Of a stretch of 64,000 nucleotides of DNA, positions 16,376 through 24,662 are shown in pieces (positions within the stretch are counted from its first letter, which is position 1; every line of letters starts with the position of its first letter). The stretch is from NCBI GenBank assembly GCA_026705765.1, contig JAPPAB010000028.1, positions 1 to 64,000 on the forward strand, read 5' to 3'. The DNA is from Gemmatimonadota bacterium. GTDB lineage: Bacteria; Latescibacterota; UBA2968. The notes beneath the pieces are model-generated. The model was not told the DNA's origin. It saw only the letters and a list, made by a program, of their open reading frames with translations, and made no database searches. Position numbers and translations under genes: made by a program.

Positions 16376-17236
16376 CTACCGCGGACGCTTTTTGGTCAGG
16401 TACTTAAAGAAGTCGCTGGTGGGAGGCATCACGACGGTTGTTCCTTCACCCAGGGTTTTTTCATAGGCTTCGAGGGTGCGCCAGAATTGAAAAAACCGGG
16501 GGTCTTGTTCAAAGGCATCGGCATAGATACGCAATGCTTCGGCATCGCCTTCACCGCGAATTAGCTGCGATTTTTGCAGGGCTTCGGATTTGAGTCGCGC
16601 GACTTCGAGGTCGGTTTCCGCGCGGATTTTCAGAGCCGCTTCTTCGCCCTCGGCGCGGTATTCTTTGGCCTGCCGGTCGCGCTCGGCACGCATGCGTTCA
16701 AATACGTTGTTTTTGTTTTCGCGCGGCAGGTCTGCGCGTTTAATCCGCACATCGAGGATATCAATGCCCAGTCCGAGTGCTGCCTCGTGGGAGCGCTCTG
16801 TTACTTTTTTCATGATTTCCTCGCGGTGCGTAACTACGATCTCGACCAGCGTGCGTTGGCCGAGTTCTTCTCGAACAGCAGAAAAAATGATGTCGTCCAG
16901 GCGCGATTGTGCATAGGAGACATTCTGGACAGATACCAAAAACTTGAGTGGGTCTGTGATGCGCCAGCGGGCGAAATTATCGACGATGAGGTTTTTCTTG
17001 TCCTGTGTGTAAATTTGTCTGGGATCGGCATCGCTGTACAGCAGGCGATCTTCGAAGGTGTGCAATTGTTGGATAAATGGGATCTTAAAATGCAGGCCCG
17101 GGGATTGCACGGTGCGTACGGGTTGTCCAAATTCTGTGACGACGACCTGTTCGCGTTCATCCACGATATAACACGATGATTGCAATAAAATGGTGGCAGC
17201 TATCAAAATGACCACCAGGGTTACGAGGTTGCGCAT
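16376..17236 (-). CDS. hflC: HflC, SPFH/stomatin-family protease modulator
   Basis: 286 aa. N-terminal transmembrane segment ('LVTLVVILIAATILLQSSCYI'), then the SPFH domain opening with 'VDEREQVVVTEFGQPVRTVQ' and 'GLHFKIPFIQQLHTFEDRLL', and a long charged helix ('RAEGEEAALKIRAETDLEVARL') that ends in 'ILRGEGDAEALRIYADAFEQDPRFF'-type HflC sequence. HflC pairs with HflK to form the periplasm-facing cage around FtsH. The start is one base past the hflK stop. Ends before the REP-like hairpin. Confidence 0.95.
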   Translation of the reverse strand: MRNLVTLVVILIAATILLQSSCYIVDEREQVVVTEFGQPVRTVQSPGLHFKIPFIQQLHTFEDRLLYSDADPRQIYTQDKKNLIVDNFARWRITDPLKFLVSVQNVSYAQSRLDDIIFSAVREELGQRTLVEIVVTHREEIMKKVTERSHEAALGLGIDILDVRIKRADLPRENKNNVFERMRAERDRQAKEYRAEGEEAALKIRAETDLEVARLKSEALQKSQLIRGEGDAEALRIYADAFEQDPRFFQFWRTLEAYEKTLGEGTTVVMPPTSDFFKYLTKKRPR

Positions 17237-17237
17237 G

Positions 17238-18212
17238 TCAATTTCCTCCTCCTAATGGCTTTTGCAAGTTGAGAACGTTGAGGATGCCGCCCTTGCCATC
17301 GGATTCGACGACGTATTTTTGTATGCCGGGCAGAATTTTTTCCATTGTTTCGAGGTACATTCGCGTTTCGGTCACGTCTTTTGCGTTGCGGTATTCTTTG
17401 AGCACCTCGACGAAGCGGTCTGCATCGCCCTGTGAGCGCTTGACGCGCTCGACCTTATAGGCTTCGGCTTCTCGAATCATTCTTTCGGCTTCACCGCGCG
17501 TTTTTGGGATGATGTCGTTGCGATAGGCTTCGGCTTCGTTGCGGAGACGTTCTTTGTCTTCTCGCGCGTTGGCGACGTCCTTAAATGCGTGATCGACTTC
17601 CTGGGGTACAGATACGGTTTGCAATTTGGCCTGATCGACGCGCACGCCGATTTGGTAGAGGTCCAGGACTTCCTGAACCTGTTTCAGTATCTCTTCCTGT
17701 ATTTCCAGCTTGCCCTCTGTGAGGGCCTGATCAATGGTGCGCTGCCCAATGACCTGACGCAATGCGGCCTCGGTCACGTCTTTGACGGCTTTTCGCTGGT
17801 CGTTGACCTGGAACAAGTAGTTCTCCAAATCGCGGATGCGATACTGAACGATCAACTCTACATCGACGATATTCTCGTCGCCGGTCAACATGGCGGATTC
17901 GGCTGTGACCTTCTGGTATCTCGGCGTGGGCGTTACGCTGATGGTGCGAAAGCCGACTTCGAGGCGTTTTACCTCTGATACGCGCTCTTTTTCAACGCGC
18001 TCGATGGGTGTGGGCCAGTGGTAGTGGATGCCAGGATCTTCCAGGCTTACCGCTCGTCCAAATCGAAATACGACTGCTTGCTCATCTTGCCGCACCGTAT
18101 AGATGCCACTGGCCAACCAGAGCAATGCCAGTACAATTAACCCGTAATAGATGAACTTGGGGTTGAATTGCAAATCGAAATTTGGACGGTTTGGAAATTG
18201 ATATTCTTGCAT
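17238..18212 (-). CDS. hflK: HflK, SPFH/stomatin-family protease modulator
   Basis: 324 aa. A short cytoplasmic N-terminus, a transmembrane helix ('FIYYGLIVLALLWLASGIYTV') and an SPFH domain ('RQDEQAVVFRFGRAV', 'GIHYHWPTPIERVEKERV') identify HflK; 'VAQ'-type coiled coil 'RNEAEAYRNDIIPKTRGEAE' follows. It forms the HflKC complex that regulates FtsH in the inner membrane. It is shorter than E. coli HflK because the Gly-rich N-terminal extension is missing. The ATG shares one base with the pfkB-family stop (TGATG). Confidence 0.94.
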   Translation of the reverse strand: MQEYQFPNRPNFDLQFNPKFIYYGLIVLALLWLASGIYTVRQDEQAVVFRFGRAVSLEDPGIHYHWPTPIERVEKERVSEVKRLEVGFRTISVTPTPRYQKVTAESAMLTGDENIVDVELIVQYRIRDLENYLFQVNDQRKAVKDVTEAALRQVIGQRTIDQALTEGKLEIQEEILKQVQEVLDLYQIGVRVDQAKLQTVSVPQEVDHAFKDVANAREDKERLRNEAEAYRNDIIPKTRGEAERMIREAEAYKVERVKRSQGDADRFVEVLKEYRNAKDVTETRMYLETMEKILPGIQKYVVESDGKGGILNVLNLQKPLGGGN

Positions 18213-19222
18213 CAGGCCCTCCTTTCAGGACCGGGGAGAATGCCGTTTAATACGGCAGGTTGACCTGTCTGAATGTCCTGCACAGGCAGGTCTTCGGGGT
18301 TTAAGAATTGATTTATTTTCGCAATGCCCTCAATGCCGCGCAAACACACGTTGATACCCGCCACTCGATTGGCAAAACGGCTTGCAACTGCGCGGTTGCC
18401 CGTTTGCAAGAAGGCCCAGGTATATCCCATTAAAAAGGTGTCGCCACATCCGGTTTCGTCACAGGGTTCGGATATGGGCGCGGGGTCAAACTGGTCGATT
18501 ACAATGTCTGAGCGATCATCTTGAAAAATTGTCTCAGAACCGCGGTTGCTGCGCGTGATCATCAATACCGAAGGTCCCGCGCACAGTACTCGTTTTGCAA
18601 AACGGCGTGTTGCGTTTTTTCCATCAAGTGTTTCGCCGGCGAGCAAAGCGCCTTCTTGCTCATTCATTTGTACGACATCTACGCATCCCATCCATTTTTC
18701 CCACTGCGGGGGCACGCGCCAGAACCGGCGGCGTTTTTCATCCATGCCCAGGGTTAGACTGTGGACATCCATTAACAATAAGCCAGTGGCGGAACGGCGT
18801 ACGCGCTGTGCGGTTTCGAGCGCGAGTTCCATTCCGGTGATGAAATTAAAGCATATCGCGTCGCAGTCTAAAAATGGTTCAATTTGTGAAAAAGAGATTT
18901 GCGGGACGTCATTGTGCAGGGTTTCGCGTTTGCGCCCGTTTGCGTCGTAGTCCAAAAAGCAATGGGGATTCTTGCCCGATACAAATCGGATGCCGTCGAA
19001 TTTGACGTGCGGATATGGCGCGAGTTTTTCTCGCACTACGGTTTCCATGTCTGCGCCTACATTGCAGATGGGATAAATCGCTACCCGAGAAGACGCGATC
19101 TCGGCCAGTGCCAGGATGCTGTACAACAAACCGCCGTAGCTTTCGGTTGTTACGCCATCGGCGGTGTGAATCGTGTCTCGGTTAATCGTGCCAAGCAACG
19201 CAATGCGCAGCTTATGATTCAT
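18212..19222 (-). CDS. PfkB-family carbohydrate kinase
   Basis: 336 aa. Ribokinase fold: the N-terminal 'ALLGTINRDTI', a substrate-lid 'SYGGLLYSILALAEI' where the usual double Gly binds sugar, and the C-terminal PfkB signature with catalytic Asp in 'DETGCGDTFLMGYTWA'. The family phosphorylates sugars or nucleosides; the exact substrate cannot be told. It is the first gene of a tightly packed run (pfkB, hflK, hflC, gluzincin, coaE, gcvPA, gcvPB) directly downstream of a strong-looking promoter. Confidence 0.88.
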   Translation of the reverse strand: MNHKLRIALLGTINRDTIHTADGVTTESYGGLLYSILALAEIASSRVAIYPICNVGADMETVVREKLAPYPHVKFDGIRFVSGKNPHCFLDYDANGRKRETLHNDVPQISFSQIEPFLDCDAICFNFITGMELALETAQRVRRSATGLLLMDVHSLTLGMDEKRRRFWRVPPQWEKWMGCVDVVQMNEQEGALLAGETLDGKNATRRFAKRVLCAGPSVLMITRSNRGSETIFQDDRSDIVIDQFDPAPISEPCDETGCGDTFLMGYTWAFLQTGNRAVASRFANRVAGINVCLRGIEGIAKINQFLNPEDLPVQDIQTGQPAVLNGILPGPERRA

Positions 19223-19275
19223 CAGTCAGTTTCCGGGTAATGGTGAAAAAGATCATCCGCAGATGAAACCGAATC

Positions 19276-19304
19276 AATCTACCATAATACAATATGGGTG
19301 TCAA
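19276..19304 (-). promoter_or_regulatory. Sigma-70 promoter for the pfkB-hflKC run
   Basis: On the minus strand TTGACA (19304-19299) is separated by exactly 17 bases from TAGATT (19281-19276). The pfkB-type start codon is 54 bases past the -10 element. Confidence 0.7.
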
Positions 19305-19305
19305 C

Positions 19306-19330
19306 TATTAGCGGTTAGCTATAAGCGGTC
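19306..19330. repeat. Short low-complexity repeat at the recG stop
   Basis: The units ATTAGCGGTTAGC and TATAAGCGGTCAT form an imperfect tandem of about 8-11 bases that begins at the recG stop codon and ends at the promoter's -35 box. Probably a minimal remnant of the low-complexity repeats seen elsewhere in the window. Confidence 0.35.
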
Positions 19331-21422
19331 ATCCCGCTTCTACAATTTGCATGTCGTGGCGTGCGGTTGCGGCTAATTCTCGTCTTAAAACAGTGTGTGC
19401 GGTCAAATTTGGGTCGCGGTTCAGGAGTGTCTGTGCTTCTCGGCGTGCGGCGGTGATTAAGGCACCGTCGCGGGCGAGGTCGGCAAAGTGAAATTTGGGG
19501 AAGCCAGCTTGTTGTGTGCCAAAGATATGTCCGGGTCCCCGGATGCACAAGTCGGCTTCTGAAATTTCGAATCCGTCCGTTGTTCGCGCCATGGCGTCGA
19601 GGCGTTCATGTGCGTCATCTGATAGCCCTTCCTGGGGGTCTGCGATTAAGATGCAGTAGGATTGATGTTGACCGCGGCCCACGCGTCCGCGCAATTGGTG
19701 CAGTTGCGATAGTCCAAAACGCTCGGCGTGTTCGACCATCATGACTGTGGCATTGGGTACATCGACGCCGACTTCTATGACTGTTGTCGTGACCAGTGCA
19801 TTCAGGTCGCCGCGTCTAAAGGCAGACATTGTGGTTTCTTTTTCATCGCGTTTTAGCCGGCCGTGAAGCAAGCCCAGTTGAAAGTTGGAGAGTGCGCCCT
19901 GTTGCAGGTTTTCAAAGGCGGCGGTGGCGGCTTGCAGGTCGCTTTTTTCGGATTCGGATACGAGTGGATAGACGATATATGCCTGGCGATTCTGTTGCAA
20001 TTCGCTGCACAGGAATTGCAGTGCGCGGGCGCGGTCCTGTGCATAACGCCATCCCGTGCGTACAGGGATGCGACCGGGCGGCAGGGCGTCGATGATGGTG
20101 ACGTCCAGATCGCCGTACAGGGTCAGCGATAGGGATCTGGGTATGGGGGTGGCGGTCATGACCAGGAGATGGGGCGCATTGCCTTTTTCGCGCAGCATGG
20201 CGCGCTGTACCACGCCAAAGCGATGTTGCTCATCGACGACGATGAGCGCGAGATCGGCAAATGCGATGTCGTTTTGCAACAGGGCATGTGTGCCGACGGT
20301 TAGTTGTATTTTTCCAGAACGCAATCCGTTCAGTATTTTGTCGCGTTGCGCCTTTGGCATGCGTCCTGTTACCAGTGCTATGTCTAAGCCCAATGGGGCG
20401 GTGAGTTCCCGGATGGTGTGGGCGTGTTGCTCGGCGAGGATTTCTGTGGGTGCCATTAAGGCGGCCTGCGCGCCGCTGTCTGCGGCACACAACATGGCGT
20501 GGAGGGCGACCAGGGTTTTGCCGGATCCCACATCGCCCTGTAACAGGCGGTGCATGGCTATGGGGCGCTGTAAGTCATGGCCGATTTCTGCAATGGCGCG
20601 CGTTTGCGCCTGTGTGAGTTCAAAGGGCAAATGCGCTACGAGTTGTTGCGTCAGGGGACCGCTGGATGTCAGGACGCGCCCGGGGGTGCGCTGGCGAAGC
20701 TTTTTTGCTTGTCCCAGATAAAGCTGGATGTAGAAGATTTCGTCAAATGATAGGCGTTGCCGCGCAGTGTCTATGTCCGTTTTTGTGTCTGGGAAATGAA
20801 TTTTTTCAATTGCGTCTCTAAGGCGCATCAGGCCACGGCGTTTGCGTATGTTTTCGTCCAATGGGTCTTCGATTTGATCTCCAATAGCTTGTAGCGCGGC
20901 GAATAACAGGCGGCGGAGTGCGCGGGCTGTGAGGCGGTCTGCTTTCATTTTTGATGTGGTGGAATACAAGGGGATGATGCGTCCGGTGTGTAGCCGCTGG
21001 TTGTCGTCGTCTTCGTTTGCGAGAACTTCTATTTCGGGGTGTACTATTTGCAGGGTGCGCCCGAACCGCGTCAATTTGCCTCCGAGTGCCACGATGTCGC
21101 CCGCGCGATATGCATTTTTGAGGTATTGAATGCCTCCAAAATAGGTGCAGGCGACCGATCCGGTCTGGTCTTCTACTGTCATGACGAATCGCCGACGCTT
21201 GCCGGGGATTGTTTGCATGCTTACGATTTCGCCAACTGCGGTGACTTCTCGCTCCAGCGGCAGGTGTGCGATTCCGACTTCGGTGGATCGATCTATGTAC
21301 CGATAGGGCAGGTAGAGCAGCAGATCGCCCACGGTGGCGATGCCAGCGTTTTCCAATACTTTTTCGCGCTTTAGCCCAATGCCCGGCAGGGTTCGCAGGG
21401 GCTGGTTTAAGTTTGAGAGCAT
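19329..21422 (-). CDS. recG: ATP-dependent DNA helicase RecG
   Basis: 697 aa, normal length. The N-terminal wedge/OB domain ('PLRTLPGIGLKREKVLENAGI', 'DLLLYLPYRYIDRS') is followed by helicase motifs: 'LLQGDVGSGKTLVALHAML' (Walker A), 'VVDEQHRFGV' (DEQH box), 'MTATPIPRSLSLTLYGDLD' and the C-terminal 'QLRGRVGRGQHQSYCIL' with the RecG ending 'GFEISEADLCIRGPGHIFGT'. It remodels stalled forks and branched DNA. The stop lies at the low-complexity repeat at 19306; six bases separate the start from the gerW-like stop. Confidence 0.98.
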   Translation of the reverse strand: MLSNLNQPLRTLPGIGLKREKVLENAGIATVGDLLLYLPYRYIDRSTEVGIAHLPLEREVTAVGEIVSMQTIPGKRRRFVMTVEDQTGSVACTYFGGIQYLKNAYRAGDIVALGGKLTRFGRTLQIVHPEIEVLANEDDDNQRLHTGRIIPLYSTTSKMKADRLTARALRRLLFAALQAIGDQIEDPLDENIRKRRGLMRLRDAIEKIHFPDTKTDIDTARQRLSFDEIFYIQLYLGQAKKLRQRTPGRVLTSSGPLTQQLVAHLPFELTQAQTRAIAEIGHDLQRPIAMHRLLQGDVGSGKTLVALHAMLCAADSGAQAALMAPTEILAEQHAHTIRELTAPLGLDIALVTGRMPKAQRDKILNGLRSGKIQLTVGTHALLQNDIAFADLALIVVDEQHRFGVVQRAMLREKGNAPHLLVMTATPIPRSLSLTLYGDLDVTIIDALPPGRIPVRTGWRYAQDRARALQFLCSELQQNRQAYIVYPLVSESEKSDLQAATAAFENLQQGALSNFQLGLLHGRLKRDEKETTMSAFRRGDLNALVTTTVIEVGVDVPNATVMMVEHAERFGLSQLHQLRGRVGRGQHQSYCILIADPQEGLSDDAHERLDAMARTTDGFEISEADLCIRGPGHIFGTQQAGFPKFHFADLARDGALITAARREAQTLLNRDPNLTAHTVLRRELAATARHDMQIVEAG

Positions 21423-21428
21423 AGTGTT

Positions 21429-21812
21429 TTATTTTTTTTCTTCGCTGTCGTCGTTCACTTCTTCCTTCTGTTTTCGCTTGTCCTTAAACGCTTTGATTTT
21501 TTCAATTAAATCAGGCGCGTATTTGAGCAGGTCGGCGATGGACATGCTTTTGTCTTCTATGGGGAGAAGCTGTGCTTTGCCTTTTTGTATGACGATGAAT
21601 GCCACGGGTTGCACAGAGCCGCCTCCGCCCGTGCCACTGCTTCCGTCGTCTTTTTTGCCTTGCCCACCGCCTGCACCAAATCCAAAGGATATTTTGGATA
21701 CGGGGATGATGGTGACTTCGCCCACGACAACAGGCTCGCCTACTACGGTTTCGGTTTGTACGATTTCACGCAGTTCGTTTAACATCGTTCGCACCATGTC
21801 TTCAATGGCCAT
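21429..21812 (-). CDS. GerW/YtfJ-family protein
   Basis: 127 aa with GGGAGG before the ATG. The family pattern is clear: 'VVGEPVVVGEVTIIPVSKIS', the Gly-rich 'FGFGAGGGQG' loop, and 'QPVAFIVIQKGKAQLLPIED'. In Bacillus the homologue YtfJ (GerW) is a forespore protein needed for germination; related proteins occur in many non-sporulating bacteria and their role there is unknown. The C-terminal 20 residues are highly charged. It follows the DUF2953 gene, the same pairing as ytfI-ytfJ. Confidence 0.9.
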   Translation of the reverse strand: MAIEDMVRTMLNELREIVQTETVVGEPVVVGEVTIIPVSKISFGFGAGGGQGKKDDGSSGTGGGGSVQPVAFIVIQKGKAQLLPIEDKSMSIADLLKYAPDLIEKIKAFKDKRKQKEEVNDDSEEKK

Positions 21813-21842
21813 GTGTCCTCCCGATAAATAAGGTCGCGATAA

Positions 21843-22598
21843 TTAGCAGTCAGCAGTTAAGGGGACTTTGCGCCTGTTTTTGCGTTTTGTCCACCAGATT
21901 TTTGCGCGCCAGAGTCCGCCGCGTATAGTTAGGGCGAGTGCGGCGAATATCAGGCGGTGAAGATAAATGGAGATTCTCAAGGATCCCGATCCTGCAAAGC
22001 GCGGTTGCAAAAAGTCAGGGGTGATTGAGATGTGGATGCGTTTGCCAAAGATGCGCTTGAATGCTTCAACATATCCAAATAGACGTCCGGTGAAGGCGGG
22101 GTCGTCTGTTCCCAGTTCCAGATTTAATTCGAGGTGCTGAAATGCTATTGTTTTTGATAAGCGCTTCGCAAATCGCGTCAGTATGGGGCGCGCATCCGCG
22201 GCGTAGTTCAGGTATTGTTTTGTTTTCGCGTGCAGGGTTTGCAAGCGCGACCAGTAGGAGGGTTTTGTTGTCGGATATGATTCTGGTCTGTCCCGTTTTG
22301 GTTTGGTGGTGGTATCTTTTTCGGGTTCTGTTGTTGGGGCCGGTGATGGCGGTTTTTCTTCGGGTCGCCACACGGCCCAGCGTCCGATAACGACGCGTAG
22401 TTGTATTCCCTTTTTGTCAATGTCGCAAATAATACCACATAGCCCGGCACAACCGCGCGCGAAGCCGGATATACTGTAGTCATTTTCGCGGTAGTATCCC
22501 GTTGCGCCTGCGCGGATTGGCAAGAATATGAAGAGTGCCAGAATTGCAAGGGGGATACCCAGCGCAAGGCCAATGGCGATGAAGATTGTTGTAAGCAT
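21843..22598 (-). CDS. DUF2953 (YtfI-like) membrane protein
   Basis: About 251 aa from ATG 22598 (a TTG two codons earlier is possible). A single N-terminal transmembrane helix ('IFIAIGLALGIPLAILALFIF'), a short beta region ('GIICDIDKKGIQLRVVIGRW'), a Pro/Thr/Lys-rich linker (about residues 85-115) and a DUF2953-like C-terminal part with 'LELGTDDPAFTGRLFGY' and 'ITPDFLQPRFAGSGSLRI'. Its partner downstream is the GerW-like gene. The C-terminus LTADC-stop is encoded by a low-complexity TTAACTGCTGACTGC repeat, hinting that the repeat has replaced the original end. Confidence 0.8.
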   Translation of the reverse strand: MLTTIFIAIGLALGIPLAILALFIFLPIRAGATGYYRENDYSISGFARGCAGLCGIICDIDKKGIQLRVVIGRWAVWRPEEKPPSPAPTTEPEKDTTTKPKRDRPESYPTTKPSYWSRLQTLHAKTKQYLNYAADARPILTRFAKRLSKTIAFQHLELNLELGTDDPAFTGRLFGYVEAFKRIFGKRIHISITPDFLQPRFAGSGSLRISIYLHRLIFAALALTIRGGLWRAKIWWTKRKNRRKVPLTADC

Positions 22599-22651
22599 TT
22601 TCAAAATAGGGCAAAAATGAGCGTTAAAGTCAAGTAGTTTTGCCTATGCAC

Positions 22652-22681
22652 TTGACACGGTGGCGCGCAGATTGCAATATT
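22652..22681 (+). promoter_or_regulatory. Possible sigma-70 promoter for the phosphohexomutase gene
   Basis: TTGACA (22652-22657) with an AATATT (22676-22681) 18 bases on; the -10 match is weak. It lies 43 bases before the ATG, in the divergent gap from the DUF2953 gene. Confidence 0.4.
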
Positions 22682-22723
22682 TGGCAATAGATAGTTATGT
22701 AAACGCGATGGACAGGAGTATTT

Positions 22724-24574
22724 ATGACGATACACCAGCAGATCGAGAACTGGACGGCGGAGAACAGGATTTCTGCCGCGGCATTTCAAGGACTTTCGCA
22801 ATGGCTTATTGATCCAGAGTTTGCCGATTTTGTTCCGGAAATTCAATTGCTTATCGAAGATGGAGATATAGACGAACTCGAGGATGCTTTTCGCACCCAT
22901 ATCGAGTTTGGTACGGGGGGTATTCGGGGTAAGATGGGGCCGGGTCCCAATCGGATCAATTTGAGGACGATTGGAGAGGCGGCGCAGGGTTTGGCGCAAT
23001 ATATACTCAAGTCGGGTATTGAAGATGCCAGAGATATGGGTGTGGTGATCGCATACGATACGCGCAATAATTCGGATGTTTTTGCGCGGGAGACAGCTTC
23101 GATTATTGCGGGTAATGGTGTTGTCGCGCGTCTGTTTGACGGTCCTCGGGCTACGCCTCATCTTTCTTTTGCACTGCGTCAGATAGGGGCTGTTGCAGGA
23201 GTGGTTATTAGCGCGAGTCACAATCCTCCGTCGGATAATGGTTTTAAGGCGTGCTGGATCGACGGCGGGCAGGTGGTTCCGCCGCACGATAAGAATATTA
23301 TTGCCGAGGTTGGTGCTGTTAAGGGCCTCGATAGGGTTGATTATGCGGAGGGGGTAGAACGGGGATTGATTGAGGTGATTCATGCAGAGATCGATGCGCA
23401 ATATATTGACAAGCTGGCTGACCTTTCCCTTTGCGATGCCCGCGATGTAAGTGTTGTATATACGCCGCTGCACGGCGTTGGTTCAACGAGTGTTGTGCCC
23501 GCGCTCGAGAAGTTGGGATATTCCCATTTGCGCGTTGTTGAGGCGCAAGATGTTCCGGATGGCAATTTTCCTACGGTGGCAGGGGGTGTGGCAAATCCCG
23601 AAGATCCAGGTGCGCTTTCTCTGGCGATTGAAGATGCAAGACAGGTTTGGGCTGATATTGTTCTGGCGAGCGATCCAGATGCCGATCGTCTGGGTTGTGC
23701 GCTGCCCGATCCGCAGAGGGGATGGGATGCCGACCCGGAAGATCTCGCGATTAATGGCAATCAGATTGGCGCTGTTTTGTGTTATTATATTTTGTCTTCG
23801 CTCAGGGATCAGGGCAAATTGCCCGATAAGGGGGTTGTGTGCAAGACGATTGTTACGACGGACCTCATTAGTCTTATTGCGAGGGATTTTGGTTTGATAC
23901 CTGTTGACAATCTGCTCGTTGGATTTAAATATATTGGTGATGTGATTAATAGTCTGGCAGATGATGAGACTTTTGTGTTTGGTACGGAAGAGAGCCACGG
24001 TTATTTGTTTACCGATTTTGTGCGCGATAAGGATGCGGCTGTTGCTGCGGTTTTGCTCGCGGAGTGCGCGGCTCAGCTCAAGAGGCAAGGTCGCACGTTG
24101 CGGGATTATCTGGATGATATTTATCGCGCGTTCGGATATTTTTGCGAGGTGCAGAAATCGACGTATCGAGAAGGCGCACGGGGCAATGAGGAGATTGCCC
24201 AGATTATGAATGGTCTGCGCCAATATCCGCCTGCTGAAATTGGCGGTCATAAGGTGGTTGAGGTTATTGATCGCCAGACGAATACTGTGCGCAATGTTCA
24301 GGCGGGTTCTACGCGCACGATTCAGGGTGCTATGGGCAATGTTCTCGCTTTTACCTTGTCGGAGAAAGGGCACACGCGGGTTACTGCTCGGCCTTCTGGT
24401 ACAGAACCCAAGATCAAGTATTATGTTTCGGCGACTTCGGCTGATCGCGCAGATCTGGCTGGGGAGGATCTGGAGCAGACAAGACAAAATGTCGATCAGT
24501 TCGCTCAGGAGATCGTCAATGGGATGCTTGTTTCAGCAGAGTGCGCGTTAAAGGAAGTAAGAAGTAAGAAGTGA
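22724..24574 (+). CDS. Phosphoglucomutase/phosphomannomutase family enzyme
   Basis: 616 aa, alpha-D-phosphohexomutase superfamily of the long PgcA-like type. Domain order is visible: 'FGTGGIRGKMGPGPNRIN', the catalytic phosphoserine loop 'VISASHNPPSDNGFK' (S165), the Mg loop 'ASDPDADRLGCAL', the sugar loop 'GTEESHGYLF' and the phosphate-binding 'RPSGTEPKIKYYVS'. It interconverts hexose 1- and 6-phosphates in the cytoplasm. GGACAGGAG precedes the ATG. The final residues KEVRSKK are encoded by the AGTAAGA tandem repeat that begins copy 2 of the hairpin family, so the C-terminus appears rewritten by the repeat. Confidence 0.95.
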   Translation: MTIHQQIENWTAENRISAAAFQGLSQWLIDPEFADFVPEIQLLIEDGDIDELEDAFRTHIEFGTGGIRGKMGPGPNRINLRTIGEAAQGLAQYILKSGIEDARDMGVVIAYDTRNNSDVFARETASIIAGNGVVARLFDGPRATPHLSFALRQIGAVAGVVISASHNPPSDNGFKACWIDGGQVVPPHDKNIIAEVGAVKGLDRVDYAEGVERGLIEVIHAEIDAQYIDKLADLSLCDARDVSVVYTPLHGVGSTSVVPALEKLGYSHLRVVEAQDVPDGNFPTVAGGVANPEDPGALSLAIEDARQVWADIVLASDPDADRLGCALPDPQRGWDADPEDLAINGNQIGAVLCYYILSSLRDQGKLPDKGVVCKTIVTTDLISLIARDFGLIPVDNLLVGFKYIGDVINSLADDETFVFGTEESHGYLFTDFVRDKDAAVAAVLLAECAAQLKRQGRTLRDYLDDIYRAFGYFCEVQKSTYREGARGNEEIAQIMNGLRQYPPAEIGGHKVVEVIDRQTNTVRNVQAGSTRTIQGAMGNVLAFTLSEKGHTRVTARPSGTEPKIKYYVSATSADRADLAGEDLEQTRQNVDQFAQEIVNGMLVSAECALKEVRSKK

Positions 24575-24658
24575 AAAGTGAGAAGGCCCCGCCCAATCAC
24601 CCAAAGGCTGGTGCTTCTACTCATTTCACACTTCACACCTCCTCCTTCACACTTCATT
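24548..24658. repeat. Modular hairpin repeat, copy 2 (7-bp arms, GC-rich core)
   Basis: Left arm AAGTAAGAAGTAAGAAGTG and AAAAGTGAGAAG (about 24556-24586), core GGCCCCGCCCAATCACCC with AAAGGCTGG (24586-24613), then right arm CATTTCACACTTCACACC and TCCTTCACACTTC (24622-24655). The two arms are imperfectly complementary. The left arm supplies the last codons and stop of the mutase, and the right arm reaches to within five bases of the dehydratase ATG. Confidence 0.75.
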
Positions 24659-24662
24659 TACT

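Noticed and set aside
22601-23473. Minus-strand open frame opposite the phosphohexomutase
   Set aside because: No recognisable domain; the opposite strand carries an intact enzyme with all active-site loops.
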